NCBI GenBank assembly: GCA_937980205.1
Contig: CALJKW010000055.1
Coordinates: forward strand, 372,001 to 436,000
Direction: 5' to 3'
Length of the DNA stretch: 64,000 nt
DNA from: an uncultured Myxococcales bacterium
Lineage (GTDB): Bacteria > Myxococcota > Myxococcia > Myxococcales > Myxococcaceae
The notes beneath the pieces were generated by a model. The model was not told where the DNA came from. It ran no database searches and saw only the letters and a program-made list of their open reading frames with translations. Shown here in pieces: positions 37,130 to 45,570 of the stretch (position 1 is its first letter; each line of letters begins with the position of its first letter). The translations under genes were made by a program, and so were the position numbers.

Positions 37130-39364
37130 ATGCTCTCGCGCTTCGTCATCTGTCTCGCGGTCGGGGCGGTGGGCTGCGGTCGCCCCACCCCGACCGCGCC
37201 CGCGGCAGCGGCCTTCTTCGCCGAGCCTGGCGCGCCGCTGCCGGGCCTCGGCGCCGACGTGCGCGAGCGCTTCGAGAAGGGGCGTGAGGTGTTCACCCGG
37301 GGCTTCGCGCCGGGCGACGGCCTCGGCCCCGCCTACAGCGCCGCGACCTGCGCGGCGTGCCACCGAAGACCCGCGCTGGGCGGCACCGCGGGCCGCTACC
37401 GTCAGGTCTTCGTTCACGCCCGCGCCCCCGACGCGTTCCGGGTCACCTTCCAGCCGCAGTTCTCGACCGCGCCCGACCGCCCGCTCGCGCTGACGCCCGA
37501 GGGAACGAGCACCGCGGTTCGCCAGCCGATGCCCTTCTTCGGCGTGGGCCTGCTCGCGGAGATCCCCACCGACGAGATCCTCACGCGCGTCGACCCCAAC
37601 GACGCCGACGGCGACGGCATCAGCGGGCGCGTCAACTTCGAGCGCGGGCACGTGGGGCGCTTCGGCCGCAAGGCCCAGGTCGCCGGGCTCTTGGGCTTCG
37701 TGCGGCTCGCGCTGGTCGATCACCTCGGCCTCACCACGGATCCGGTCGACGTGAGCGATCTGCCCGAGGCGGAGGCCCCCGCCGAGCTGCCGAGCCTCGA
37801 TCGCGACGACGTGCGCGACCCCGAAGTTCCGAACGAAGACCTCGCGAACCTGATGGCCTTCGTCGCGCTGCTGGCGCCGCCCGCGCCCGACCCGCCGTCG
37901 CCGATCACCCAGCAGGGAGCGGCCGAGCTCGAGGCGCTCGGCTGCACCTCGTGCCACGTGCCGGCGCTCGACGGGCCGCGCGGACCGGTGCCCGCGTACA
38001 CCGACCTGCTGCTGCACGACATGGGGCAAGAGCTCGCCGACGCCGTCGAGGTCGGAGCCGCGAGCGGCAGCGAGTTTCGAACCCCGCCGCTGTGGGGAAT
38101 CGCGGCGGCAGGCCCGTACCTGCACGATGGCCGCGCCGACACGCTCGACCAGGCGATCCGCGCGCACGGCGGCGAAGCTCAGCCCGCACGCGAGCGCTAC
38201 GAAGCCCTCGGAGAGGCGAGGCGCAGCGCGGTGCTCGCGTTCCTGCGCTCGCTCGGCGGCGGCGCGGTGCGGCCCGACGGCCTGCTGCCCGCGCACGTCG
38301 AGCCGCCGGCTCCAGGCACCCTGGGAGGCCCTTCGCGCGAGCTCGACCTCGCCGAGCAGCGCCGCTTCGTCGACGGCCAGGTGCTGTTCGACCGCGAGGT
38401 CGGCGTCTCGTCGGGCCTGGGCCCGTCGTTCAACGGCGACAGCTGCCGCGCCTGTCACTCGAGCGCCGCGATGGGCGGTGCGGGGCCGCGCGACGTCGAC
38501 GTGATTCGGGCCGGCCGGCTGCTGGCGGACGGCACCTTCCTGCCTCCGACCTCGGGCAGCACCCTGGCGCACCGCCACGGCACGGCCGGCCGGCGACCCG
38601 AGCTCGAGCGCGATCTCGATCTCTTCGAGCGCCGCCAGACGCAGCCGCTGTTCGGGCTGGGCCTCATCGAGGCGGTGGACGACGAGCTCATCGCGGCGCG
38701 CGCAGACCCCGATGACGCCGACGGCGACGGCGTGCGGGGACGACTCCACCGGCTCTCCGACGGACGCATCGGCCGCTTCGGGTGGAAGGCCGACGTCGCC
38801 ACGGTGGCCGAGTTCGTCGCCGGCGCGCTCTCCGGCGAGCTGGGCCTGACGGTGCCGGACGAGGTGCGGGGCCCGACTGCCGCGGGCGCCGGGGTGAGCC
38901 GCGACGCCGATGCGGCCGCCGACCCCGAGGTGACGCCGCGGGACTTCGACGCGCTGCGCTTCTTCGTCGCCGAGCTCGCGCCGCCGCCGAGGCGGTCGAC
39001 CGACCCGCAGGCCGAGGCGCGCGGCGAGCGGCAGTTCCAGGCCTTCGGCTGCGCGGCGTGCCACGTGCCGGAGCTGATGACCCGCGACGGGCGCGTCGTG
39101 CCGCTGTACAGCGATCTGCTGCTGCACGACGTCGCCCCCGCCGCCGCCCGGCGCGTGGTGGATCCCGTCGCCGGGCGGGCGCTCCGCACGCCGCCCCTGT
39201 GGGGGCTGACGCGCGGGGCCCCCTACCTGCACGACGGCAGCGCCGAGACGCTGGAGCAGGCGATCTCGTCGCACGACGGCGAGGCCGCCTCGAGCGCGCG
39301 GCGCTGGTCCGCCGCGAGCGCTGCCGAGCGCAAGGATCTGCTGCGCTTCCTGGACTCGCTGTGA
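37130..39364 (+). CDS. Tandem diheme oxidoreductase (two DUF1111 modules, four hemes)
   Basis: 744 residues. Lipobox AVGC near 16, then two consecutive diheme modules of the DUF1111/DHOR family (related to diheme cytochrome c peroxidases). Each module has two CxxCH sites: CAACH (C74-H78), CTSCH (near 271-275), CRACH (near 438-442) and CAACH (near 642-646). Each also has a Ca2+-type loop (DPNDADGDGISGR; DPDDADGDGVRGR), GRFGxKA or GRFGWKA, and a closing TPPLWG...YLHDG. The two halves are clearly duplicates. Family members usually have one module of 400-480 residues. Periplasmic redox enzyme, electron partner and substrate unknown. Confidence 0.9.
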   Translation: MLSRFVICLAVGAVGCGRPTPTAPAAAAFFAEPGAPLPGLGADVRERFEKGREVFTRGFAPGDGLGPAYSAATCAACHRRPALGGTAGRYRQVFVHARAPDAFRVTFQPQFSTAPDRPLALTPEGTSTAVRQPMPFFGVGLLAEIPTDEILTRVDPNDADGDGISGRVNFERGHVGRFGRKAQVAGLLGFVRLALVDHLGLTTDPVDVSDLPEAEAPAELPSLDRDDVRDPEVPNEDLANLMAFVALLAPPAPDPPSPITQQGAAELEALGCTSCHVPALDGPRGPVPAYTDLLLHDMGQELADAVEVGAASGSEFRTPPLWGIAAAGPYLHDGRADTLDQAIRAHGGEAQPARERYEALGEARRSAVLAFLRSLGGGAVRPDGLLPAHVEPPAPGTLGGPSRELDLAEQRRFVDGQVLFDREVGVSSGLGPSFNGDSCRACHSSAAMGGAGPRDVDVIRAGRLLADGTFLPPTSGSTLAHRHGTAGRRPELERDLDLFERRQTQPLFGLGLIEAVDDELIAARADPDDADGDGVRGRLHRLSDGRIGRFGWKADVATVAEFVAGALSGELGLTVPDEVRGPTAAGAGVSRDADAAADPEVTPRDFDALRFFVAELAPPPRRSTDPQAEARGERQFQAFGCAACHVPELMTRDGRVVPLYSDLLLHDVAPAAARRVVDPVAGRALRTPPLWGLTRGAPYLHDGSAETLEQAISSHDGEAASSARRWSAASAAERKDLLRFLDSL

Positions 39365-39382
39365 GCCCGAAGGCTCGCGCAG

Positions 39383-40714
39383 CTACCGGCGCCTGCGCGG
39401 ACTGCCGCTGAAGACGACCGCGCCCTTCCCACCACCGCCGCCCGACGCGTGGCCGCCATGCGCGTGGCCGCCATGCCCACCGCTCCCGTGCCGCTTCGGC
39501 TTGTGGCCGTGCTGCTGCTGCTTCTGCCGCGGGTGATGCCGCTGCGGCTGCGGGTGCTGCTGCACGTGAGCCGCGCGGCGGGCCATCTCCTGCTTGAAGA
39601 CCTCCGAGTCGCGCGGCACGTCGGCCTTCGGCAGCTGCGCGCGCGTGAGCTTCTCGATCTCTCGCAGCAGCGGAGCCTCCTCCGGGCTCACGAAGCTCGA
39701 CGCCCGCCCGCTCGCGGCCGCGCGCGCCGTGCGACCGACGCGGTGCACGTAGTCGGCTGCCACGTGCGGCAGGTCGTAGATCACGACGTGGCCGATCTGC
39801 TCGACGTCGAGGCCGCGCGCCGCGATGTCCGTCGCCACCAGCACGCGGTACTTCCCGCTGCGGAAGCCCTCGAGCGCCGCCTCACGCTGGTTCTGCGAGC
39901 GATCCGCGTGGATGCGCGCGACGGTCTCCCCTGCCCGCTCGAGCGAGCGCGCGACCGCATCGGCGCGCCGCTTGGTGCGCGTGAAGACCAGCGTCGTATC
40001 CGAGTCCTCCTTGAGCAGCGCGACGAGCAGCGGCGTCTTCTCGTTCATCGACACGTGGAACACGCGCTGCTCCGCGCGGGTCGCGGTCGTGCCGCTGCGG
40101 ACCACCTCGACGCGAACCGGGTCGTGCAGCGACGTCCGCGCGAAGTCGGCGACCTCGCCGGCCATCGTCGCGGAGAACAGCAGCGTCTGCCGCTTCTTCG
40201 GCAGCCGCTGGAGGATCTTGGTGAGCTGCGGCTTGAACCCCATGTCGAGCATGCGGTCCGCCTCGTCGAGGACGAGCGCGTCGACGCTGCCGACGTGCGC
40301 CGTGCCCTGCTGCATGTGATCGATGAGCCGCCCCGGAGTCGCCACGATGATCTGCGGCTTGCGGTGCAGCGCGGCGGTCTGCCCGCCCATGCCGACGCCG
40401 CCGATGAGCACGGCGCAGCGGACCCCGCTCGCCGAACCGAACCGCTCGACCTGCTCGGCGATCTGCAGCGCGAGCTCGCGCGTCGGAGCGAGCACCAGCA
40501 CGTGGTGCACCTGCTTCGCCGCGAGCCGATCGAGCAGCGGCAGCACGAACGCCGCCGTCTTGCCGGTGCCGGTGGCCGCGCAGCCGATGACGTCACGGCC
40601 CGACAGCGCAGGAGGAATGGCTTTCGCCTGAATCGGGGTCGGCTTCTCGAAGCCGGCGCGGAGAAGGCTCTCGAGCGCCGCAGCGCTGAGGCCCAGTTGC
40701 TGAAACGTTTCCAA
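39383..40714 (-). CDS. DEAD-box RNA helicase (RhlE-like)
   Basis: 443 residues. All helicase motifs are present: Q-motif (GFEKPTPIQAKAIP), ATGTGKT, PTRELALQ, TPGRL, DEAD, SAT, RTKRRAD, TDIAARGLD and HRVGRTARA. Unwinds RNA, typically for ribosome assembly and mRNA decay at low temperature. The C-terminal tail (about 360-443) is unusual, rich in His, Gln, Gly and Lys (QPQRHHPRQKQQQHGHKP and HGGHAHGGHASGG). It may bind RNA or metal, or drive condensation. The TTG at 40714 is the start. Convergent with the diheme oxidoreductase gene. Confidence 0.92.
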   Translation of the reverse strand: METFQQLGLSAAALESLLRAGFEKPTPIQAKAIPPALSGRDVIGCAATGTGKTAAFVLPLLDRLAAKQVHHVLVLAPTRELALQIAEQVERFGSASGVRCAVLIGGVGMGGQTAALHRKPQIIVATPGRLIDHMQQGTAHVGSVDALVLDEADRMLDMGFKPQLTKILQRLPKKRQTLLFSATMAGEVADFARTSLHDPVRVEVVRSGTTATRAEQRVFHVSMNEKTPLLVALLKEDSDTTLVFTRTKRRADAVARSLERAGETVARIHADRSQNQREAALEGFRSGKYRVLVATDIAARGLDVEQIGHVVIYDLPHVAADYVHRVGRTARAAASGRASSFVSPEEAPLLREIEKLTRAQLPKADVPRDSEVFKQEMARRAAHVQQHPQPQRHHPRQKQQQHGHKPKRHGSGGHGGHAHGGHASGGGGGKGAVVFSGSPRRRR

Positions 40715-40738
40715 GGCTCTCGGCTAACACGGAAACCG

Positions 40739-43126
40739 TCAGAGCGCGACGCGCTTCACGAGCGCCTGGAACCGGGCGTCTTCCCGCACCGGAGCGAGCA
40801 GCGGCTCGACGTTGAGCTGCACCAGGAACCAGCTGCCCGCCTCGAACGCCTTCTCGAGCTGCTCGAGCGCCGCCTCGCGCTCGCCGAGCGCGGCAGCGAT
40901 GAGCGCCCGCTGGAAGGCGCCGGCGGGGTTCTGCTCGAGGCGGGCGCTCCAGGTGCGGGCCTCGTCGAGGCGGCCCGCCATCGCGGCGGTCGCGCCCAGC
41001 TCGCCCATCAGCTCCGCCGACTTCCCGCCCGAGAGCTCGAAGGCCCTGGTGAACGCGGCCTGCGCGGCGTCGAGCTCTCCGAGCGCGCGCAGCGCCCGGC
41101 CTCTCCACATGTGGGCGATCGGGAAGCTCGCGTCCATCGCGATGATGCGCTCGCTGGTCTCGCGCACGTCCTTCCAGCGCCCCGCGTAACCATTCACGAC
41201 CGACGCGGAGTTCAGCGCGATGAGCGAGAGGGGATCGAGCTCTTGCGCCGCGCGCGCCTGCTCGAGGCCGCGGTCGAACTGCGATCGGTACGAGAGGCTC
41301 AGCGCGAGCCAGTGGTGCGCGGTCGCGTAGCTCTTGTCGAGCGCGATGGCCCGCTCGAGCTCCTGCTCGGCGTCGGCCCAGCGGAAGTCGCAGTGCGCCG
41401 CGAGCAGCCCGTTCGTCGCGTGCGCGGGCGCCAGCCGTTCGTCGAGCTCGAGCGCCCGCTGCACGGCGGCCTTCGCCTTCGGGCAGTTCTCGGCCGAGGG
41501 CACGCCGGCGTACTGGTCCAACAGCGCGATGCTGTCGGCGAGGCCGACCCAGGCCGGAGCGAACGACGGGTCGAGATCCAGCGCCTGGCGGAAGTGATCC
41601 TCCGCGCGGTGCAGGCCGTCGGCGGTGCGCTTGTTCCAGAAGTACCGGCCCTGCAGGTACAGGCGGTACGCCTCGGCGCTCTTCGGCTGCTGCACCGACG
41701 AGCCGCCCTGCTGCTTCAGCGCCGCCAGCGCTCCCTCGGCGAGCTGCTGCTGCACCATGTGCGTGTCCGATGCGCCGAGCTCCCAGCGGTTCCCCCAGAT
41801 CAGCGCGCCGGTGTGCACGTCGACGAGCTCGACGCGCAGCGTGTGCGGAGGCGCGAGCTCGCCGCTGAGCACGGCGTCGACTCCGAGCAGCGTCCCCGCT
41901 TCGATCGCCGACTTCGTCTGCGCCTTCGCCCGCGAGGCGCTGCTGCGCGGCATGACGCGGAGCTGCGAGGCGCGCGTGAGCTGGTAGATGACGCTGTCCG
42001 AGAGGCCCTCCGACAGGTAGTCGTCGTCGGGGTTCTTCGTCGCGTTGTCGAACGGCAGCACCGCGATCGACGCGACCGTCGTCGTCCGCTGGCGCGCGAT
42101 GATGAACGCGACGGCGGCGAGCGCGAGGATGACGGTGGCCGCGAGGAAGTAGCGCGGCTTGCCCGAGGGGCGGGCCGGCTTCGGGTCCTGGGCGCCGCGG
42201 CGGACGTGGGTGTCGCTGAGCTCTCCGGCGGCCTGGTCCGAGAGCAGCGCGCCGACGTCGTGGTTCGAGCTGAACGGCTGCAGCGCGCGCGAGAGCTCGG
42301 CGGCCGACTGGAAGCGATCGGCGGGCTCCTTCTCCATCGCGCGCGTGACCACGTTCGCGAGGCCCGCGGGAAGGCCCTCGAGGCTTCGCGGGAGCGGAGG
42401 CTTCTCCTTCGAGAGGACCTGGGCGGCGAGCTCGGCGAAGCTGTTCGCGGTGAACGGCACGTGGCCGGCGAGCAGCTCGAAGAGGATGACGCCGAGGCTG
42501 TAGACGTCCGAGCGGGCGTCGGCGTTCTTCGCGCCCTTGAGCTGCTCGGGAGCCATGTAGAGCGGCGTGCCCATCGTGATGCCCGAGCGGGTCGAGTGCA
42601 TCGCGCCGTCGTCGTCACCGAACTTCGAGACGCCGAAGTCGAGCACCTTCACGAAGGCCTCGCCGTTGCGCTGGGAGAGGAAGAGGTTCTCCGGCTTGAG
42701 ATCGCGGTGAACGACGCCGGCGTCGTGCGCGGCCTGCAGCGCGTCGCAGATCTGGAGCATGATCGCGGCGGTGAGGCCGGGGTCGAGGCGGCCGTGGCGG
42801 CGCAGCACGTCGCGCAGCGGGCGGCCCTCGAGGTACTCCATGACGATGAACGGAGAGCCGTCGGCGAGGTGGCCGGCGTCGAACGTCTCGACGATGTGCG
42901 GGTTGCCGATGCGGCCCGCGGCGGAGGCCTCTTTCAAGAAGCGCTCGGCGAGCTCGGCGTCTCCGCGGTGCTTGGGGTGCAGCACCTTCACCGCGCGCCG
43001 GTGCTTCGTGAACTTGTGCTCGGCCTCGTAGACCGCGCCGAGCCCGCCGGTGCCGAGCAGGCGGATCACGACGAGGCGATCGGTGATGTGGGCTCCGGGC
43101 GAAAGCTGGCCCCCTGGTTCGGTCAC
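40739..43126 (-). CDS. Ser/Thr kinase with TolB-like domain and TPR
   Basis: 795 residues. Cytoplasmic kinase (about 17-285) with GTGGLG (25-30), K47, HRDLKPEN (140-147) and DFG (163-165). One membrane helix follows at about 326-344. The outside part has a TolB/FlgO-like beta domain (about 350-465: IAVLPFDNATKNPDDDYLSEGL, VDAVLSGELA, ALIWGNRWELG) and then TPR repeats to the end. The same TolB-TPR layout is known in CadC-like and adenylate-cyclase proteins. It should sense something in the periplasm and phosphorylate inside. A TATGCT box lies 9 bases before the GTG. Confidence 0.88.
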   Translation of the reverse strand: MTEPGGQLSPGAHITDRLVVIRLLGTGGLGAVYEAEHKFTKHRRAVKVLHPKHRGDAELAERFLKEASAAGRIGNPHIVETFDAGHLADGSPFIVMEYLEGRPLRDVLRRHGRLDPGLTAAIMLQICDALQAAHDAGVVHRDLKPENLFLSQRNGEAFVKVLDFGVSKFGDDDGAMHSTRSGITMGTPLYMAPEQLKGAKNADARSDVYSLGVILFELLAGHVPFTANSFAELAAQVLSKEKPPLPRSLEGLPAGLANVVTRAMEKEPADRFQSAAELSRALQPFSSNHDVGALLSDQAAGELSDTHVRRGAQDPKPARPSGKPRYFLAATVILALAAVAFIIARQRTTTVASIAVLPFDNATKNPDDDYLSEGLSDSVIYQLTRASQLRVMPRSSASRAKAQTKSAIEAGTLLGVDAVLSGELAPPHTLRVELVDVHTGALIWGNRWELGASDTHMVQQQLAEGALAALKQQGGSSVQQPKSAEAYRLYLQGRYFWNKRTADGLHRAEDHFRQALDLDPSFAPAWVGLADSIALLDQYAGVPSAENCPKAKAAVQRALELDERLAPAHATNGLLAAHCDFRWADAEQELERAIALDKSYATAHHWLALSLSYRSQFDRGLEQARAAQELDPLSLIALNSASVVNGYAGRWKDVRETSERIIAMDASFPIAHMWRGRALRALGELDAAQAAFTRAFELSGGKSAELMGELGATAAMAGRLDEARTWSARLEQNPAGAFQRALIAAALGEREAALEQLEKAFEAGSWFLVQLNVEPLLAPVREDARFQALVKRVAL

Positions 43127-43135
43127 GCGCGCGCC

Positions 43136-43151
43136 AGCATACGACTAGAGT
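43136..43151. promoter_or_regulatory. Divergent -10-like boxes (kinase and Sel1-like gene)
   Basis: Minus strand TATGCT (43141-43136) is 9 bases before the GTG at 43126. Plus strand TAGAGT (43146-43151) is 9 bases before the ATG at 43161. Both starts lack a Shine-Dalgarno, so both mRNAs are probably leaderless. Confidence 0.5.
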
Positions 43152-43160
43152 GCGCGGCAC

Positions 43161-44090
43161 ATGGTGCCTCTGACGGTGTGGCTGCTCATCTGGAGCGGCG
43201 GTGCCACGCAGGAAGCCGCCGAAGCCGAGCTCGCGAAGCTGAAGTCTTGGACGTACTTCAACCGCGTCGCGATGGCGCCCGGCTACCCGCGCGTCGAAGA
43301 ATCCGCGAAGGTCGCCGGCCTCAAGCCCGGCTTCTACGTGGTGACGATGGGCGCGTGCGACGAGGCGGCAGCCGACGCGCTGCTGAAGAAGGTGAACGCG
43401 TTCACGCTTCCGCCGAAGGTGAAGGCGTACTCGCGGCCGATCACGGACGGCCGGGCCGCCGACTGCCCGCGCTACGTGACTCCGGAAGAGCTGCTCGCGA
43501 AGGACGCCGAGACGCACCGCGCCGGCTGCGAGGCGGGCAAGGCCGACGCGTGCTACCAGCTGGGGCTCGGGCTCAAGGCCGAGGCGCGGCAGCAAGCCTG
43601 GAAGAAGGCGTGCAGCCTCGGCCACGGGCCGTCGTGCACGTCGCTGGCCCACGATCTCAGCTACTACAAGGCTCCGCTCGAGGAGACCGGCGCCGCGTAC
43701 CTGCGCGGCTGCGAGCTCGGCGGCGACCGCAGGGCGTGCCAGGACGCGAGGGAGTTCTTCCAGGTCCGCCTCAAGGATCCGGCGAGCGAAGCCAAGGCCG
43801 CGGAGATCTGGTGCACGCGCGACAAGAACTGCGCGACGTGGGGGAAGCTCATCGCGCCGAAGGATCCCGCCGGTGCCGCGAAGCTGTGGATCGAGGACTG
43901 CCAGACGCGGCGGGCGCTCGATTACTGGGGCGAGGCGTGCCTGTACGCGGGCGAGGCGCTCGCGAAGGGCACGGGCGTGAAGAAGGACGCCGCGCTCGCG
44001 AAGACGCTGTGGACGCGCGGCTGCCGCGAGCTGGAGTGCGACGATTGCTGCTTGAAGATCGGCGAGCAGCCGCGGCCGGATGGCGACTGA
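43161..44090 (+). CDS. Secreted Cys-rich Sel1-like repeat protein
   Basis: 309 residues. Sec signal peptide (about 1-15), an N-terminal domain of about 95 residues, then Sel1/TPR-like helical repeats (about 110-300) marked by Cys pairs: AGCEAGKADACYQLG, KACSLGHGPSCTSLA, GCELGGDRRACQDA, ACLYAGEALAKGTGVKKD. This resembles the disulfide-linked Sel1 repeats of Helicobacter Hcp proteins, which bind peptidoglycan fragments or other proteins. No enzyme motif. The start is fixed by the TAGAGT box 9 bases upstream. Confidence 0.75.
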   Translation: MVPLTVWLLIWSGGATQEAAEAELAKLKSWTYFNRVAMAPGYPRVEESAKVAGLKPGFYVVTMGACDEAAADALLKKVNAFTLPPKVKAYSRPITDGRAADCPRYVTPEELLAKDAETHRAGCEAGKADACYQLGLGLKAEARQQAWKKACSLGHGPSCTSLAHDLSYYKAPLEETGAAYLRGCELGGDRRACQDAREFFQVRLKDPASEAKAAEIWCTRDKNCATWGKLIAPKDPAGAAKLWIEDCQTRRALDYWGEACLYAGEALAKGTGVKKDAALAKTLWTRGCRELECDDCCLKIGEQPRPDGD

Positions 44091-44096
44091 AGCGGC

Positions 44097-44945
44097 TCAC
44101 TCGAGGCAGCGCGCCAGGGTGTCTGCCGGCAGCGCCGCCAGCGGTTTCTCCGGCGGCAGCGGCACTTCGTCGTCGGAATGCGGAGACCGGTAGATCGTCG
44201 CGAACGCCGGCACGTATGCCTCGCCCGGCGGTGGCTCGACGACGTACAGCCACCAGAACGACGTCGGCAGCGACTCGCCTTTGGGACGCTTGACGATGTT
44301 CAATTTGCGATCGACCTCGAAGCCGGAGTTCCAGCCCCGCTCGACGCGCCCCTGTGACTCCTGGCGCAGGCCGATGTCGAACGCGTTGCCTCCCCCGCGG
44401 CGGTTCGTCCACTCGACGAGGACCGCGAAACGCGTCGCGCCCGCCTTCGTCTGCCCGACTCGCCGCGCCGCCAGCAGCTTCGCCTTCGGGAGGGGCAGCA
44501 GCTTCACGGCCGGTCCCTGCGCTTCGATTGGAAGCTCGGCCGTACAGTCCTCTTCGTCGGTTCCCCGGCAGACGCTGGCCTTCGTCACGCCCGGCCCGAC
44601 CCGGAAGACCACCAGCAGCCGTTCAGCGACCGGCGGCAAAGCGACCTCGACGCGTTGAAGCTCCTTCCCCTGCGCGTCGACCGAGATTCGCGCGACCTCC
44701 TGCTCACCCGGTGGATGCAGGAAGAACAGGAACGGCGGCAGCTGCATCGCGGCCGTCAGCTTCACGTCGGCGATCACCAGGCTGCTGCGATCCGCTTCCG
44801 AGACTTCCCAGACCGGGTCGATGACCATGCCCTTCGGGTAGCGGAACAGCTTCACCTGGGAGATCAGCCGCGCGTCCGTCGTGAAGAAGGCCTTGCCGGG
44901 CTGCGCCGAGAGGGCGACGAGCAGGGTCAGAGCTCCGAGCTGCAC
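44097..44945 (-). CDS. Secreted protein of unknown function
   Basis: 282 residues. Signal peptide (about 1-19), then an all-beta-looking chain with no catalytic motif; one Cys pair near the middle (CRGTDEEDC). The sequence FFTTDARLISQVKLFRY and the C-terminal LPADTLARCLE give no family match I trust; similarity to the DUF2381-type myxobacterial families is possible but unproven. The GTG at 44945 has a TAGGGG box 6 bases upstream. It converges with the Sel1-like gene. Confidence 0.62.
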   Translation of the reverse strand: MQLGALTLLVALSAQPGKAFFTTDARLISQVKLFRYPKGMVIDPVWEVSEADRSSLVIADVKLTAAMQLPPFLFFLHPPGEQEVARISVDAQGKELQRVEVALPPVAERLLVVFRVGPGVTKASVCRGTDEEDCTAELPIEAQGPAVKLLPLPKAKLLAARRVGQTKAGATRFAVLVEWTNRRGGGNAFDIGLRQESQGRVERGWNSGFEVDRKLNIVKRPKGESLPTSFWWLYVVEPPPGEAYVPAFATIYRSPHSDDEVPLPPEKPLAALPADTLARCLE

Positions 44946-44972
44946 CCGCGCCCCCTACCAGCCACGCCGGGC

Positions 44973-45007
44973 AAAAAAAAGCCGTGAGACCTCGCGATCT
45001 CACGGCT
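44973..45007 (-). terminator. Intrinsic terminator of tRNA-Pro
   Basis: On the minus strand a 10-base-pair stem (AGCCGTGAGA / TCTCACGGCT, arms 45007-44998 and 44989-44980) with an 8-base loop is followed by eight T (44980-44973). It lies 7 bases after the tRNA 3-prime end. This is the clearest rho-independent terminator in the window. Confidence 0.9.
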
Positions 45008-45013
45008 CGAAAC

Positions 45014-45091
<78 letters not shown>

Positions 45092-45173
45092 TTGATACAG
45101 GCCCGATGTACAGCGGGTCACGACGCGGGCCTTATGCCCGCCTGACCGCATCAAGGCAAGCGCGAGTAACCGC

Positions 45174-45527
45174 TCACTCGTCGTTGTCGTCGTCCGCGTC
45201 GGGAGCGTCGTCATCGTCCTCAGCCGACGGACCGTCGTCGGTGGGCACCCGACCCTCGTTCAGGGCCGCCTTGAGGACCTGCGACGGGCGGAACGTGAGC
45301 ACGCGCCGCGCGGAGATCTCGATCTCCTTCCCCGTCTGCGGGTTCCGCCCGACGCGCGCCTTCTTGAAGCGCACCAGGAAGTTCCCGAAGCCGGAGATCT
45401 TGACCTTATCCCCCCGCTCCAGCGTCTCTTTCAGCTGGTCGAACACCAGCTCGACGATCTCCGCCGACTCCTTCTTCGAGAACCCTACCTTCTCGTAGAC
45501 GCTCTCGATGATGTCCGCTTTCGTCAT
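45174..45527 (-). CDS. ihfA: Integration host factor alpha subunit with acidic tail
   Basis: Nucleoid DNA-bending protein. 117 residues. The first 95 match the HU/IHF fold, with IHF-alpha traits: MTKADIIESVYEKVG start, VKISGFGNFLVRFKKARVGRNPQTG (DNA-intercalating arm with Pro) and ARRVLTFRPSQVLK. Beyond the usual end is a 22-residue tail made almost only of Asp and Glu. Such a tail may compete with DNA for the basic surface (inference). Start ATG 45527, with a TATCCT box 9 bases upstream. Myxobacterial HU/IHF proteins often carry extra tails, though usually basic ones. Confidence 0.9.
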   Translation of the reverse strand: MTKADIIESVYEKVGFSKKESAEIVELVFDQLKETLERGDKVKISGFGNFLVRFKKARVGRNPQTGKEIEISARRVLTFRPSQVLKAALNEGRVPTDDGPSAEDDDDAPDADDDNDE

Positions 45528-45536
45528 AGGCCTGCG

Positions 45537-45542
45537 AGGATA
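45537..45542 (-). promoter_or_regulatory. -10-like box of ihfA
   Basis: Minus-strand TATCCT is 9 bases before the ATG at 45527 and excludes the in-frame upstream start at 45548. The mRNA would be almost leaderless. Confidence 0.45.
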
Positions 45543-45570
45543 CGCCAACCCAGCGTAACCGCAAAAGATT

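Noticed and set aside
45125..45141. GCGGGC CTTAT GCCCGC hairpin downstream of ihfA as a terminator
   Set aside because: Six-pair stem but no T-run on the minus strand; not strong enough to report as a terminator.
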